A stretch of DNA of 64,000 nt from CAZLXG01 sp964563585 (lineage in GTDB: Bacteria > Bacteroidota > Bacteroidia > Flavobacteriales > Flavobacteriaceae): positions 3,591 through 67,590 of the forward strand of contig CAZLXG010000001.1 in the NCBI GenBank assembly GCA_964563585.1. The letters are read 5' to 3'. Positions 8,106 through 16,411 of the stretch are shown here, in pieces; position 1 is the stretch's first letter; every line of letters begins with the position of its first letter. The notes beneath the pieces are model-generated. The model did not search any database. It was not told where the DNA came from and saw only the letters and a list, made by a program, of their open reading frames with translations. The translations under genes and the position numbers were made by a program.

Positions 8106-8349
8106 AATCGTGTCTATCAGATTTTACAATTTTCATATAAAGCAACCCTTTTTCTATAAGTTCAAAGGCTTCTTTAATTTCTGTTGTTAGTAGTTTCATT
8201 ACCTCATCATAATCGCCATAAACTTGTGTGCTTAATGGGTTTTCTAAAACCTCTAAATTTGAAGCTCTTAATTTTTTTATAAAATGAATGATGGCTGGCT
8301 CAAAGTCATCTTGCAATGGTGTTAATGTTAATTCTACTGATATTTTCAT
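8089..8349 (-). CDS. YkoF/MTH1187-like thiamine-binding protein
   Basis: 86 residues matching the small ferredoxin-like thiamine/HMP-binding family: ISVELTLTPLQDDFEPAIIHFIKKL at the start, then LSTQVYGDYDEVMKLLTTEI. There is no signal peptide, so it is cytoplasmic, where such proteins are thought to bind or deliver thiamine. It overlaps the PnuC-family gene by 17 bp and follows the GGGP-synthase homologue by 2 bp. It is the main reason for assigning the transporter to thiamine. Conserved residues are recognised by pattern only. Confidence 0.75.
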   Translation of the reverse strand: MKISVELTLTPLQDDFEPAIIHFIKKLRASNLEVLENPLSTQVYGDYDEVMKLLTTEIKEAFELIEKGLLYMKIVKSDRHDYEPHF

Positions 8350-8351
8350 TC

Positions 8352-9068
8352 TTATTTTTTTAGTTCATCAAAAAACGATTCATCATCTTCAAAAGCAGTT
8401 CCTATAACAACCAAATCTGCTCCAAAACTATAAGCTTCATTTAATTGTATTTTACTTCTAATACCACCTCCAACAATTAATGGAATTTGTATTTCTTCTT
8501 TTACTGCTTTAATTATATTATTAGAAATTGGATTTATAGCTCCACTTCCTGCTTCTAAATATATTAATTTCATACCTAATAATTCGCCTGCTTTTGCAAC
8601 ATCAACTATCTGTTGAATGCTATTTCTAGATATTGGTTGTGTTTGTGTTACTCTTTGTACATCTGTTTCTTTTCCACTTTCAATCAGCACATATCCTGTC
8701 GAAATAACTTCTAAAGTTATTTCTTTTAACACTGAAACAGCCTCAACATGTTTCCCAATTAAATACTCGGGATTTCTACCAGAAATCAATGATAAAAACA
8801 ATAATGCATCTGCTTTATTTGTAATTTGAGTAACATCGCCAGGAAATAAAACTATTGGTAATTCTGTATGTTTTTTAATTTGAGAAACTAAAATATCTGT
8901 TGCATCATCATCAACTGTACTACCGCCAACAAAAATATGAGTTGTAATAGATGTATTTATTTTTTCAATAAAACCAGAAACATTTTCAATCGTCATTTTA
9001 TCAGGGTCGATTAAAACTGCGAGTAACTTTTTATTTGAGGATTTTATGTTGTTATAAATACTATTCAT
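8352..9068 (-). CDS. Geranylgeranylglyceryl-phosphate synthase family protein (PcrB-like)
   Basis: 238-residue TIM barrel with LLAVLIDPDK near the start, FVGGSTVDDD, VLFPGDVTQI, LIYLEAGSGA and VGGGIRS followed by GADLVVIGTAFEDD, all landmarks of the GGGPS/PcrB prenyltransferases that join a polyprenyl diphosphate to glycerol-1-phosphate. Homologues are common in Bacteroidota, although archaeal lipids are absent. It sits between the phosphopantetheinyl transferase (stop adjacent) and the YkoF-like gene, probably in one transcript. The prenyl chain length and product are not readable. Confidence 0.92.
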   Translation of the reverse strand: MNSIYNNIKSSNKKLLAVLIDPDKMTIENVSGFIEKINTSITTHIFVGGSTVDDDATDILVSQIKKHTELPIVLFPGDVTQITNKADALLFLSLISGRNPEYLIGKHVEAVSVLKEITLEVISTGYVLIESGKETDVQRVTQTQPISRNSIQQIVDVAKAGELLGMKLIYLEAGSGAINPISNNIIKAVKEEIQIPLIVGGGIRSKIQLNEAYSFGADLVVIGTAFEDDESFFDELKK

Positions 9069-9695
9069 TTAAGATATGGCATAAGCACAAGTAAAATCTT
9101 CAAACTCTAAAAAGTGAATATTATAACGATGTTTTTTAGTTTTATAATCAATCCAAGCAACTGTTTTATCATCATTTTCCGAAAAAGGAATTACCAAACA
9201 ATGTTTTTTAAAACTTAATCCTGGAGTTGCGAACAATTTATAAAGTGATTCTTTAACACACCAAATAGTAGTTAATTTCTTTATATAATCTGAATCATTT
9301 TCATTTAAATAATTAAATTCATAATCAATAAACTTATAAGCTATAATGGTTATTTTATCACGTTGTTTTTCAACATCAATTCCCACAATTAAATCACTTA
9401 CTATAACTGCCGAAAAATTAAACGAATGTGTTATAGAAATTTGTTTACCATCTTTTAAATGCGGTTTTCCATTTTCATCATAAAACAAATCGGCATCGGT
9501 ATAACCAAATTCAGCCAACAAATGGCGAACACTTAAAAACCCGCGTTGGTGCAATTCACTTTTCATACCTAAAACGCGCTCTAAACTTTCAGGATTCAAT
9601 ATAATTGACTGAATCAAATCACTATAAGATTCTGAAATCTTCCAGATTTTAACAGTAGTTTGTGAATTTGGGCTTATTGTTTTGTATAATGGCAT
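9069..9695 (-). CDS. 4'-phosphopantetheinyl transferase superfamily protein
   Basis: 208 residues. The Sfp-type signature is present: GIDVE (105-109) and WCVKESLYK (145-153), which place Asp107, Glu109 and Glu149 as magnesium ligands. ISITHS upstream is the usual CoA-pocket strand. It transfers phosphopantetheine from CoA to a carrier-protein serine. No polyketide or peptide synthetase is nearby, so it probably serves fatty-acid carrier protein or an unlinked pathway. It is the first gene of the minus-strand run that continues into the vitamin-uptake genes and is divergent from ahcY. Confidence 0.92.
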   Translation of the reverse strand: MPLYKTISPNSQTTVKIWKISESYSDLIQSIILNPESLERVLGMKSELHQRGFLSVRHLLAEFGYTDADLFYDENGKPHLKDGKQISITHSFNFSAVIVSDLIVGIDVEKQRDKITIIAYKFIDYEFNYLNENDSDYIKKLTTIWCVKESLYKLFATPGLSFKKHCLVIPFSENDDKTVAWIDYKTKKHRYNIHFLEFEDFTCAYAIS

Positions 9696-9718
9696 TTATA
9701 TTTCTCAGACTTATTACG

Positions 9719-9726
9719 TAACTTTG
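9719..9726 (+). promoter_or_regulatory. ahcY promoter -7 box
   Basis: TAACTTTG matches TAnnTTTG 35 bp before the ahcY ATG. A weak -33 match (TTTA at 9695-9698, 20-bp spacer) overlaps the divergent transferase start codon. Confidence 0.45.
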
Positions 9727-9761
9727 CGGTCACATTTTTTGATACAAACAAATATACTAAT

Positions 9762-11078
9762 ATGAGCACAAAAACTGTTGCCTACGTACCTAATAAAGTA
9801 AAAGATATATCGCTTGCAGCTTGGGGAAGAAAAGAAATTGAATTAGCTGAAGCTGAAATGCCTGGATTAATGAGTCTTCGTGCTGAATACGGAAATTCAC
9901 AACCTTTAAAAGGTGCACGAATTACAGGCTGTTTACACATGACGATTCAAACTGCGGTTTTAATTGAAACATTACAAGCACTTGGCGCAGAAGTTACTTG
10001 GAGTTCTTGTAACATTTTCTCAACACAAGACCAAGCTGCTGCTGCAATTGCTGCCGCTGGAACTGCTGTGTATGCTTGGAAAGATATGACAGAAGAAGAA
10101 TTTGATTGGTGTATTGAGCAAACACTTTTCTTTGGAGAAGACAGAAAACCATTAAATCTAATTTTAGATGATGGCGGCGATTTAACCAACATGGTTTTAG
10201 ATAAATACCCAGAATTAGCTTCAGGAATTAATGGTTTATCTGAAGAAACAACAACAGGAGTTCACCGTTTATACGAACGTGTAAAAAATGGAACACTACC
10301 TATGCCAGCAATAAATGTTAACGATTCGGTTACAAAATCTAAATTCGATAATAAATATGGTTGTCGCGAAAGTGCAGTAGATGCTATTCGTCGTGCAACA
10401 GATATCATGTTAGCCGGAAAACGTGTAGTTGTTTGTGGTTATGGCGATGTAGGTAAAGGTACAGCAGCCTCTTTTAGTGGTGCTGGAAGTATAGTAACTG
10501 TAACTGAAATTGACCCAATTTGTGCTTTACAAGCTGCAATGGATGGTTTTGAAGTGAAGAAATTAGAAACTGTAGTTGGTAATGCAGATATTGTTATTAC
10601 AACTACTGGAAATAAAGATATTATTCAAGGCCGTCATTTCGAAGCGATGAAAGACAAGATTATTGTATGTAATATCGGGCATTTTGATAACGAAATAGAT
10701 ATGGCTTGGTTAAACAATAACCATGGTCAAACTAAAGACACTATTAAGCCTCAAGTAGACAAATACACAATTGATGGTAAAGACATTATTATACTTGCCG
10801 AAGGTCGTTTAGTAAATCTTGGTTGCGCAACAGGACATCCCAGTTTTGTAATGAGTAACTCGTTTACAAACCAAACCTTAGCTCAAATCGAGCTTTGGAC
10901 TAATGCTAATGCTTACAAAAACGACGTGTATATGTTACCAAAATCGTTAGACGAAAAAGTAGCAAAACTGCATTTAGCAAAAATTGGTGTAGAGCTTACC
11001 GAGCTTCGCGAAGACCAAGCAAGCTACATTGGTGTAACTGTAAATGGACCATATAAGCCAGAGCATTACAGATACTAA
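9762..11078 (+). CDS. ahcY: Adenosylhomocysteinase (SAH hydrolase)
   Basis: 438 residues, typical bacterial length. The NAD-binding motif GYGDVGKG lies at 226-233. Substrate residues appear in [31 protein letters not shown] and [10 protein letters not shown], and the C-terminus ends in the family KPEHYRY. It hydrolyses S-adenosylhomocysteine to adenosine and homocysteine in the methyl cycle, using bound NAD. It is a single-gene unit: divergent neighbour upstream, hairpin terminator (11159-11186) and repeats downstream. Confidence 0.98.
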   Translation: MSTKTVAYVPNKVKDISLAAWGRKEIELAEAEMPGLMSLRAEYGNSQPLKGARITGCLHMTIQTAVLIETLQALGAEVTWSSCNIFSTQDQAAAAIAAAGTAVYAWKDMTEEEFDWCIEQTLFFGEDRKPLNLILDDGGDLTNMVLDKYPELASGINGLSEETTTGVHRLYERVKNGTLPMPAINVNDSVTKSKFDNKYGCRESAVDAIRRATDIMLAGKRVVVCGYGDVGKGTAASFSGAGSIVTVTEIDPICALQAAMDGFEVKKLETVVGNADIVITTTGNKDIIQGRHFEAMKDKIIVCNIGHFDNEIDMAWLNNNHGQTKDTIKPQVDKYTIDGKDIIILAEGRLVNLGCATGHPSFVMSNSFTNQTLAQIELWTNANAYKNDVYMLPKSLDEKVAKLHLAKIGVELTELREDQASYIGVTVNGPYKPEHYRY

Positions 11079-11084
11079 TTGAAA

Positions 11085-11146
11085 CATCGTTGCGAGGAGT
11101 AAGCAGAGTTTATACTGAGCGTAGTCGAAGTGTTGCAATCTTTTCA
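11085..11146 (+). repeat. REP-like repeat with embedded 'GAGCGTAGTCGAAG' module
   Basis: It begins CATCGTTGCGAGGAG and ends GTTGCAATC, the same ends as the copy at 4821. The middle contains a CTGAGCGTAGTCGAAG module that also resembles the arms near 58721. It lies directly after ahcY and is non-coding. Confidence 0.6.
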
Positions 11147-11158
11147 ATAAAAACTAAA

Positions 11159-11186
11159 AATCCCAAGCAGTAATGTTTGGGATTTC
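11159..11186 (+). terminator. ahcY intrinsic terminator
   Basis: AAATCCCAA (11159-11167) pairs with TTGGGATTT (11178-11186), followed by CTTTT. It is 80 bp after the ahcY stop, on the far side of a repeat. Confidence 0.7.
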
Positions 11187-11192
11187 TTTTAA

Positions 11193-11242
11193 CGTCATTG
11201 TGAGGAGTTCCGATAATTATCTGATAACGTGACAATCTGCCT
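11193..11242 (+). repeat. REP-like repeat copy
   Basis: It starts AACGTCATTGTGAGGAG and ends GTGACAATCTGCC, another copy of the module at 4821 and 23933. It is non-coding and lies in the 735-bp spacer between ahcY and rpmA. Confidence 0.6.
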
Positions 11243-11299
11243 AATTGTAATCTTTATCATTTGGGCAATTTTGTTTTGGCAGAAAAAGCCAAACCAAAC

Positions 11300-11355
11300 C
11301 ACGCTTTCCGTTATATCTTTTTCTCGTACCTCAAAAAAGGATGTCACTACAATCG
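11300..11355 (+). repeat. Unsplit copy of the 'TATATCTTTTT...AAAAAGGATG' repeat
   Basis: CGCTTTCCGTTATATC, a short T-rich/A-rich loop, then AAAAAAGGATGTCACTAC. Related copies are at 23887, 56905 and 61560. The ATC-T run and A run-GGAT segments can pair as a hairpin. A short forward reading frame crosses it but looks non-coding. Confidence 0.55.
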
Positions 11356-11432
11356 TTATCGCGAAAAACTACTTTTCGTTTATTTTTTTAAAAGATTCGA
11401 ATACTTCTCGATTAATTAATGATGGTGTCAAT

Positions 11433-11650
11433 TCAAAAGTTTTTAATATCGATACCTTTTTTTCTAAAAATGGTGATGTTTTCAGAAGCACAATTACGCT
11501 CAACACTTCTTCTAATTTCAATAAGCTCAATCTCATTAAAACTTTCTAAATAACTTTTAATTTCAGCATCTAAAGATTCATCTTTCAAAAAAATTTGATT
11601 GGTTGTCTTCTTGGAGAATTTCTAATTTCCAATCTAAAAGCTAACATCAT
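11433..11650 (-). pseudogene. Possible broken small gene of unknown function
   Basis: On the minus strand, ATGs at 11650 and 11647 open a frame (MMLAFRLEI...) that soon stops. The +1 frame then continues KTTNQIFLKDESLDAEIKSY, followed by LESFNEIELIEIRRSVERN, to a TGA at 11435-11433. The acidic, helix-like second part looks protein-coding, and the break falls near 11611-11630. It may be the remnant of a small protein of about 70 residues. No family was recognised. The rest of the 11243-11760 spacer shows only the repeat at 11300 and nothing else identifiable. Confidence 0.3.
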
Positions 11651-11760
11651 ATTAAATATTAAAAGCAATATTGCAGATGCAATAAGTTTAAGTTAAGAAT
11701 TTTTTTAAATTAATTAACAATAAATAAAACTTAAGGAAAAGTTGGCTTATGCTCATAAAA

Positions 11761-11788
11761 AAACCCTTTCAGTTTCCTGAAAGGGTTT
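11761..11788 (-). terminator. rpmA-rplU operon terminator
   Basis: A perfect 12-bp stem AAACCCTTTCAG/CTGAAAGGGTTT with a 4-base loop, 26 bp beyond the rpmA stop. T/A runs on both sides would let it work in either direction. Confidence 0.85.
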
Positions 11789-11813
11789 TTAAAATATTTA
11801 AAGAAACTGTTTC

Positions 11814-12074
11814 TTAAGCTTCAAAAGGCTCAATAGAAACGAAAGATTTATTATCTTTTTTCTTTGTGAATTTTACAAGTCCATCTACTCTAGCATGTAA
11901 AGTATGATCTTTTCCTTGGTATACATTTTCACCTGGATGGTGAGTATTACCACGTTGTCTTAATATAATGTTTCCAGCAATAGCAGCTTGTCCACCAAAA
12001 ATCTTAACACCTAAACGTTTTGATTCTGATTCTCTACCATTTTTAGAACTACCTACTCCTTTTTTATGAGCCAT
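11814..12074 (-). CDS. rpmA: 50S ribosomal protein L27
   Basis: 86 residues beginning [20 protein letters not shown], the standard L27 N-terminus that reaches the peptidyl-transferase centre, followed by [22 protein letters not shown]. There is no extra cleavable N-terminal peptide. It lies downstream of rplU (43 bp) in the usual L21-L27 pair and ends at a strong hairpin. It is certain by sequence. Confidence 0.98.
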   Translation of the reverse strand: MAHKKGVGSSKNGRESESKRLGVKIFGGQAAIAGNIILRQRGNTHHPGENVYQGKDHTLHARVDGLVKFTKKKDNKSFVSIEPFEA

Positions 12075-12117
12075 TGTCTTAAGGTTTTATATTGTTATAT
12101 TTAAGTGAGTTTTGCAA

Positions 12118-12783
12118 TTAAGCTTTACCACCATCTAATTCGTCTTGCCATTTTTTAAGCTCATCCCATTTACCGTCAGCAGCTAATTTAGCTTGTGCTG
12201 GCCAAGTATCAGTTACGTGGTTTCCACGTATATCAGCGATGATTTCAGAAATTTTTGTTGATTTTGCTTTAGCTAAATCTGCAAAAGTAACTATTCCTGC
12301 TTCAACTAAAGTTTTTGCAATTTTTGGACCAATACCTTCAATTTTTTTTAAATCGTCAGCTTTTCCTGTTGCTTTTTTAGCAACTGGTTTTGCTTTAGGC
12401 GCAGCAGATTTCGCTTCTACTTTTGGTTCAGCTTTTTTTGTTGCTTTTGCTGGGGCAGCTTTTTTAGCTCCAGAAGCAGCAATACTTTCAATTATAATTT
12501 CAGTTAAAGATTGACGGTGACCGTTTTTAACACGGTAACCTTTACGTCTTTTCTTTTTGAAAACTATAACTTTATCACCTTTAAGGTGTTTTAAGACTTT
12601 CGCACTTACTTGTGCTCCGCCTATAGCCGGGGCGCCTATAGTTACTTTGTCACCATCTGCAATAAGAAGTACATTATCGAAATTAACTTTCTTTCCTTCT
12701 TCTGTTGCTAAACGGTTAACAAAAACTTTTTGGTCTTTTTCAACTTTAAATTGATGCCCTGCTATCTCTACAATTGCGTACAT
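12118..12783 (-). CDS. rplU: 50S ribosomal protein L21 with long C-terminal helix-hairpin-helix extension
   Basis: 221 residues, about twice normal L21. Residues 1-103 are L21 (MYAIVEIAGHQFKVEKDQKV, KKRRKGYRVKNGHRQ). An Ala/Lys/Pro-rich linker spans about 104-143, followed by a helix-hairpin-helix-type domain (DDLKKIEGIGPKIAKTLVEA) and a Trp-containing tail (DTWPAQAKLAADGKWDELKK). HhH domains bind nucleic acid, so the extension may touch rRNA or another RNA at the ribosome surface. The long form is usual in Flavobacteriia. A strong promoter lies at 12825-12855. Confidence 0.96.
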   Translation of the reverse strand: MYAIVEIAGHQFKVEKDQKVFVNRLATEEGKKVNFDNVLLIADGDKVTIGAPAIGGAQVSAKVLKHLKGDKVIVFKKKRRKGYRVKNGHRQSLTEIIIESIAASGAKKAAPAKATKKAEPKVEAKSAAPKAKPVAKKATGKADDLKKIEGIGPKIAKTLVEAGIVTFADLAKAKSTKISEIIADIRGNHVTDTWPAQAKLAADGKWDELKKWQDELDGGKA

Positions 12784-12824
12784 AGCGTAATGTTTTTATT
12801 AATTATTTTGTTAAAAAACGAGTG

Positions 12825-12855
12825 CAAATATAAGGCTATTTAATTAAAATACAAA
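12825..12855 (-). promoter_or_regulatory. Consensus promoter for rplU-rpmA
   Basis: On the minus strand, TTTG (12855-12852), a 19-bp spacer, then TATATTTG (12832-12825). It is a near-perfect Bacteroidota housekeeping promoter, 41 bp before the rplU ATG. Confidence 0.8.
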
Positions 12856-12969
12856 CGTTTTGTTGAATTTGAAAAAATATTTTTTATCAGCAAAAAATCC
12901 TTTTATCTGTAACATTGAATAAATAAAATAGACCTATCTTTAATCCATTAATAAAATAAACAAACAATA

Positions 12970-14289
12970 ATGAAAAACTATTTAATGCCTTTAGCTTTTT
13001 TAATGCTAGCAAGTTTTACTGTTAATGCACAAAAAGTTGAATTTGAAGAATTTGATTTAGATAACGGATTACACGTTATTTTACATCAAGATAATACAGC
13101 TCCTGTTGTAATAACTTCTGTAATGTACGATGTTGGAGGAAAAGACGGAGACCGATCGCGCACAGGTTTTGCTCACTTTTTTGAACACCTTTTATTTGAA
13201 GGCACAGAAAACATTGAACGTGGAGAATTTATGAAAATTATTCCTGCAAACGGAGGAACGTTTAATGCTAACACATCACAAGACAGAACGTATTATTACG
13301 AAATTTTTCCTTCAAATAAATTAGAATTAGGTCTTTGGTTAGAGTCTGAACGCATGTTACATCCTGTTATTGATCAAGTTGGTGTAGACACACAAAACGA
13401 AGTTGTAAAAGAAGAAAAACGACAAAGTTATGACAACAGACCTTATGGAGCTATTCTAGCCGAAATAAGCAAAGAGTTATTTAAAGTTCATCCTTATAAA
13501 GACAAAAATATTGGAGAAATGGAGCATTTGGATGCTGCCACTTTAGAAGAGTTTAATGCCTTTTTTGACAAATATTATGTACCAAACAATGCTGTATTAA
13601 TTATAGCAGGAGATATAGATAAAGTAAAAGCAAAAAAAATAGCTTCAGATTATTTTAGCGAAGTTCCAAGAGGTAAAGATATTGTTAGAAACTTCCCAAA
13701 AGAAGAACCTATTACTGAAACTAGAAAAGCAACAGCTTACGATAAAAACATTCAAACCCCAGCAATTATTGCAGCCTACAGAACTCCAGGTTATGGAACA
13801 CGTGATGCTTATATTTTAGATATGATTTCTTCATATTTAAGTGGTGGAAAAAGCTCTGTACTATATAAGAAATTAGTTGACAGACAGAAACAAGCTCTTT
13901 TTGTGCAAGCCGTTAATATTAGCCAAATGGACTATAGTGCGTTTGCCTTATTTGCATTACCACTTGGCGATGTTAGTTTAAATACTTTATTAAGCGAAAT
14001 TGATGTTGAGGTTGAAAAAATGAAGAACGAACTAATTTCTGAAAGAGATCATCAAAAATTACTAAATCAGTTTGAAAATCAATTTGTAAATGCCAATTCA
14101 AGTATTGCAGGTATTGCAGGTTCATTAGCTACATATTACTTATTATATGGTGATGTGAATTTAATTAATAAAGAAATTGAGATTTACAGATCGGTTACTA
14201 GAGAAGAAATTCGAGCGGTAGCTAAAAAATATCTGAACACAAACCAAAGAGTAGAAATAGAGTATTTACCTAAAAAAGATGATCAATAA
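12970..14289 (+). CDS. M16 family zinc peptidase, catalytic subunit
   Basis: 439 residues. Signal peptide about 1-20 (ends VNAQ). The inverted zinc motif HFFEH lies at 69-73 (His69, Glu72, His73), with the downstream Glu in NEVVKEEKRQ near 150. A second M16 domain follows. Exported M16 peptidases degrade small peptides in the periplasm. The following gene is its catalytically dead partner and begins immediately after the stop, the usual two-subunit arrangement. A weak -7 box (TATCTTTA) precedes it. Confidence 0.95.
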   Translation: MKNYLMPLAFLMLASFTVNAQKVEFEEFDLDNGLHVILHQDNTAPVVITSVMYDVGGKDGDRSRTGFAHFFEHLLFEGTENIERGEFMKIIPANGGTFNANTSQDRTYYYEIFPSNKLELGLWLESERMLHPVIDQVGVDTQNEVVKEEKRQSYDNRPYGAILAEISKELFKVHPYKDKNIGEMEHLDAATLEEFNAFFDKYYVPNNAVLIIAGDIDKVKAKKIASDYFSEVPRGKDIVRNFPKEEPITETRKATAYDKNIQTPAIIAAYRTPGYGTRDAYILDMISSYLSGGKSSVLYKKLVDRQKQALFVQAVNISQMDYSAFALFALPLGDVSLNTLLSEIDVEVEKMKNELISERDHQKLLNQFENQFVNANSSIAGIAGSLATYYLLYGDVNLINKEIEIYRSVTREEIRAVAKKYLNTNQRVEIEYLPKKDDQ

Positions 14290-14290
14290 C

Positions 14291-16357
14291 ATGAAACTAT
14301 ATAATATAAAAACTAAAGTAGCTGCTTTTACAGTAATGTTTTTAATTACCTTAGGTGTAACAGCGCAAATTGACAGATCTGTTCAACCAAAATCAGGTCC
14401 AGAACCAGAAATATCATTAGATGTTCCTAGTGAATTCGAACTTAAAAATGGTTTAAAAGTTTTGGTTGTTGAAAATCATAAACTTCCAAGAGTATCCTAC
14501 TCATTACGTATAAATAATAAACCTATTGCTACTGGTAATAAAGCCGGTGTTGAAAGCATTTTAGGAAGCATGTTAGGTAACGGAACAACATCTATTGCCA
14601 AAGATGATTTTAATGAAGAAATAGACTTTTTAGGCGCAAGATTAAGCTTTAGCTTTAGTGGTGGTAGTGCACGTTCGCTTTCAAAATATTCAAATAGAAT
14701 AATAGAATTAATGGCTGATGCAGCTATTAACCCACTTTTAAACGAAGAAGAGTTTGATAAAGAGAAAGCTAAAATTATTGAAGGCTTAAAAAACACTAAT
14801 AAAAGTGTAGATGCTATTGCTAGTAGAGTTGGTAGTGCATTATCATATGGATCAGAGCATCCCTATGGAGAATTTACAACTAAAGAAACTGTAAATAATG
14901 CTTCTTTTGAAGATGCTGTGGCTTTATACAAAAAATACTTCAACCCAAATAATGCATATTTAGTTGTAATTGGTGATGTAAATTTTAAAACCATAAAAAA
15001 ACAAGTAAAAAAACATTTTGGAGTATGGAAAAAATCTAATGGAGAAGAAATAACAATTACCAATGTAAGCGCAAATACAGAATTCACACAAATTAACTTT
15101 ATTGATATGCCGGATGCTACACAATCTAGCATTTCAATTACAAACAATGTGGATTTCAAAATGAATGACCAAGATTATCATGCTGCACTAATTACAAATA
15201 ACATCTTAGGCGGTGGTGGTTCAGGATATTTATTTCAAAATCTTCGCGAAAAACACGGGTTTACCTATGGTGCATACTCTAGTCTTAGAGCAAATAGATA
15301 TGGTGCTTCACGTTTTAATGCAAGTGCAAAAGTAAGAAACGCAGTAACTGATAGTGCCGTTGTAGAAGCACTAAAAGAAATTAAGCGTATTAAAACAGAA
15401 CCTGTAGATGCACAAACACTTAAAGACGCAAAAGCTAAATATGTTGGAAACTTCATTATGGGATTAGAAAACCCACAAACTATTGCTAATTATGCATTAA
15501 ACATTAAGCTAAATAATTTACCGGAAGATTTTTATGCAACATACTTACAGAAAATCAACGACATTACTATTGAAGATGTGACTAGAGTTGCAAATAAATA
15601 TTTTCAAACCGATAACGCTAGAGTTATAGTTGTTGGTAAAGGTAGCGAAGTATTAGAAGGTCTAGAAAAAACAGGGATTCCAATTAAGTATTTTGATGTT
15701 TATGCAAAGGCAACTGAAAAACCAAAATATGAAATTCCAATGCCTGCAGACATGGACGCTAACAAGGTGTTAAACGCTTATATTGATGCTATTGGAGGTA
15801 AAGAAAACTTAAACAAAGTAAACTCTGTTTTAATTACTGCGGAAGCTGAATTGCAACCAGGAGTTATGATGAATTTAGAACTTAAAAAAACCATTAAAAA
15901 TCAATTTGCACAAGAAATTAAAGCTATGGGACAATCAGTAATGAAAACAGTTATTGACGGTGAATCGGGTTATATGGTTATGCAAGGACAACGTAAAGAC
16001 ATGTCTGATGACGAAATAAAAGATGCTCAAGCTGAATCATCTCCTTTTCCTGAAGTAAATTATCTTAATGGAGGAGTAACACTTGAGAAAATTGAAAAAG
16101 TTGATGGAGAAAAAGCTTATAAAATAAAAGTAAATGATGAGCTTACCTCATATTATAGTGTAGAAACTGGTCTTAAAATAAAAGACATAAAAGTAACCCC
16201 AATGGGTGAAAGCGCAATGTTTTATAGTGATTACCAAGAAATTAGCGGTGTTAAATATCCATTTAAATTTTCTCAAACAATGGGTCCACGTAAATTCGAT
16301 TTCATTGTAAAAGAAATTAAAGTTAACGAAGGTGTAAGTGATGCTGATTTTGATTAA
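14291..16357 (+). CDS. M16 family non-catalytic subunit with C-terminal LolA-like domain
   Basis: The ATG at 14291 directly follows the previous stop and gives a good signal peptide; an alternative ATG at 14279 overlaps by 11 bp. The two M16 domains (about 40-480) lack HxxEH: the equivalent segment reads VESILGSMLGNGT, so it cannot bind zinc and probably supplies the substrate-binding half of a heterodimer. After about 490 there is an extra 200-residue region (AYIDAIGGKENLNKVNSVL, YYSVETGLKIKDIKV) resembling the lipoprotein-sorting/LolA-like fold. Lipid or peptide binding is possible but unproved. A hairpin terminator follows. Confidence 0.9.
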   Translation: MKLYNIKTKVAAFTVMFLITLGVTAQIDRSVQPKSGPEPEISLDVPSEFELKNGLKVLVVENHKLPRVSYSLRINNKPIATGNKAGVESILGSMLGNGTTSIAKDDFNEEIDFLGARLSFSFSGGSARSLSKYSNRIIELMADAAINPLLNEEEFDKEKAKIIEGLKNTNKSVDAIASRVGSALSYGSEHPYGEFTTKETVNNASFEDAVALYKKYFNPNNAYLVVIGDVNFKTIKKQVKKHFGVWKKSNGEEITITNVSANTEFTQINFIDMPDATQSSISITNNVDFKMNDQDYHAALITNNILGGGGSGYLFQNLREKHGFTYGAYSSLRANRYGASRFNASAKVRNAVTDSAVVEALKEIKRIKTEPVDAQTLKDAKAKYVGNFIMGLENPQTIANYALNIKLNNLPEDFYATYLQKINDITIEDVTRVANKYFQTDNARVIVVGKGSEVLEGLEKTGIPIKYFDVYAKATEKPKYEIPMPADMDANKVLNAYIDAIGGKENLNKVNSVLITAEAELQPGVMMNLELKKTIKNQFAQEIKAMGQSVMKTVIDGESGYMVMQGQRKDMSDDEIKDAQAESSPFPEVNYLNGGVTLEKIEKVDGEKAYKIKVNDELTSYYSVETGLKIKDIKVTPMGESAMFYSDYQEISGVKYPFKFSQTMGPRKFDFIVKEIKVNEGVSDADFD

Positions 16358-16382
16358 TTAAAATCAAACTTATAAATATTTT

Positions 16383-16411
16383 AAAAACCGAAACATAAAG
16401 TTTCGGTTTTT
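16383..16411. terminator. Terminator between M16 and DMT genes
   Basis: AAAAACCGAAAC pairs with GTTTCGGTTTTT across a short ATAAA loop, between convergent genes. It can serve both strands and touches the transporter stop codon. Confidence 0.8.

Noticed and set aside
11229..11549. 106-codon forward frame between ahcY and rpmA
   Set aside because: It runs through a REP copy and the 11300 repeat, has an unlikely composition and no family; the minus strand carries the better protein-like stretch.
12239..12514. 91-codon frame antisense to rplU
   Set aside because: A shadow of the Ala/Lys-rich L21 extension; rplU is certain on the other strand.
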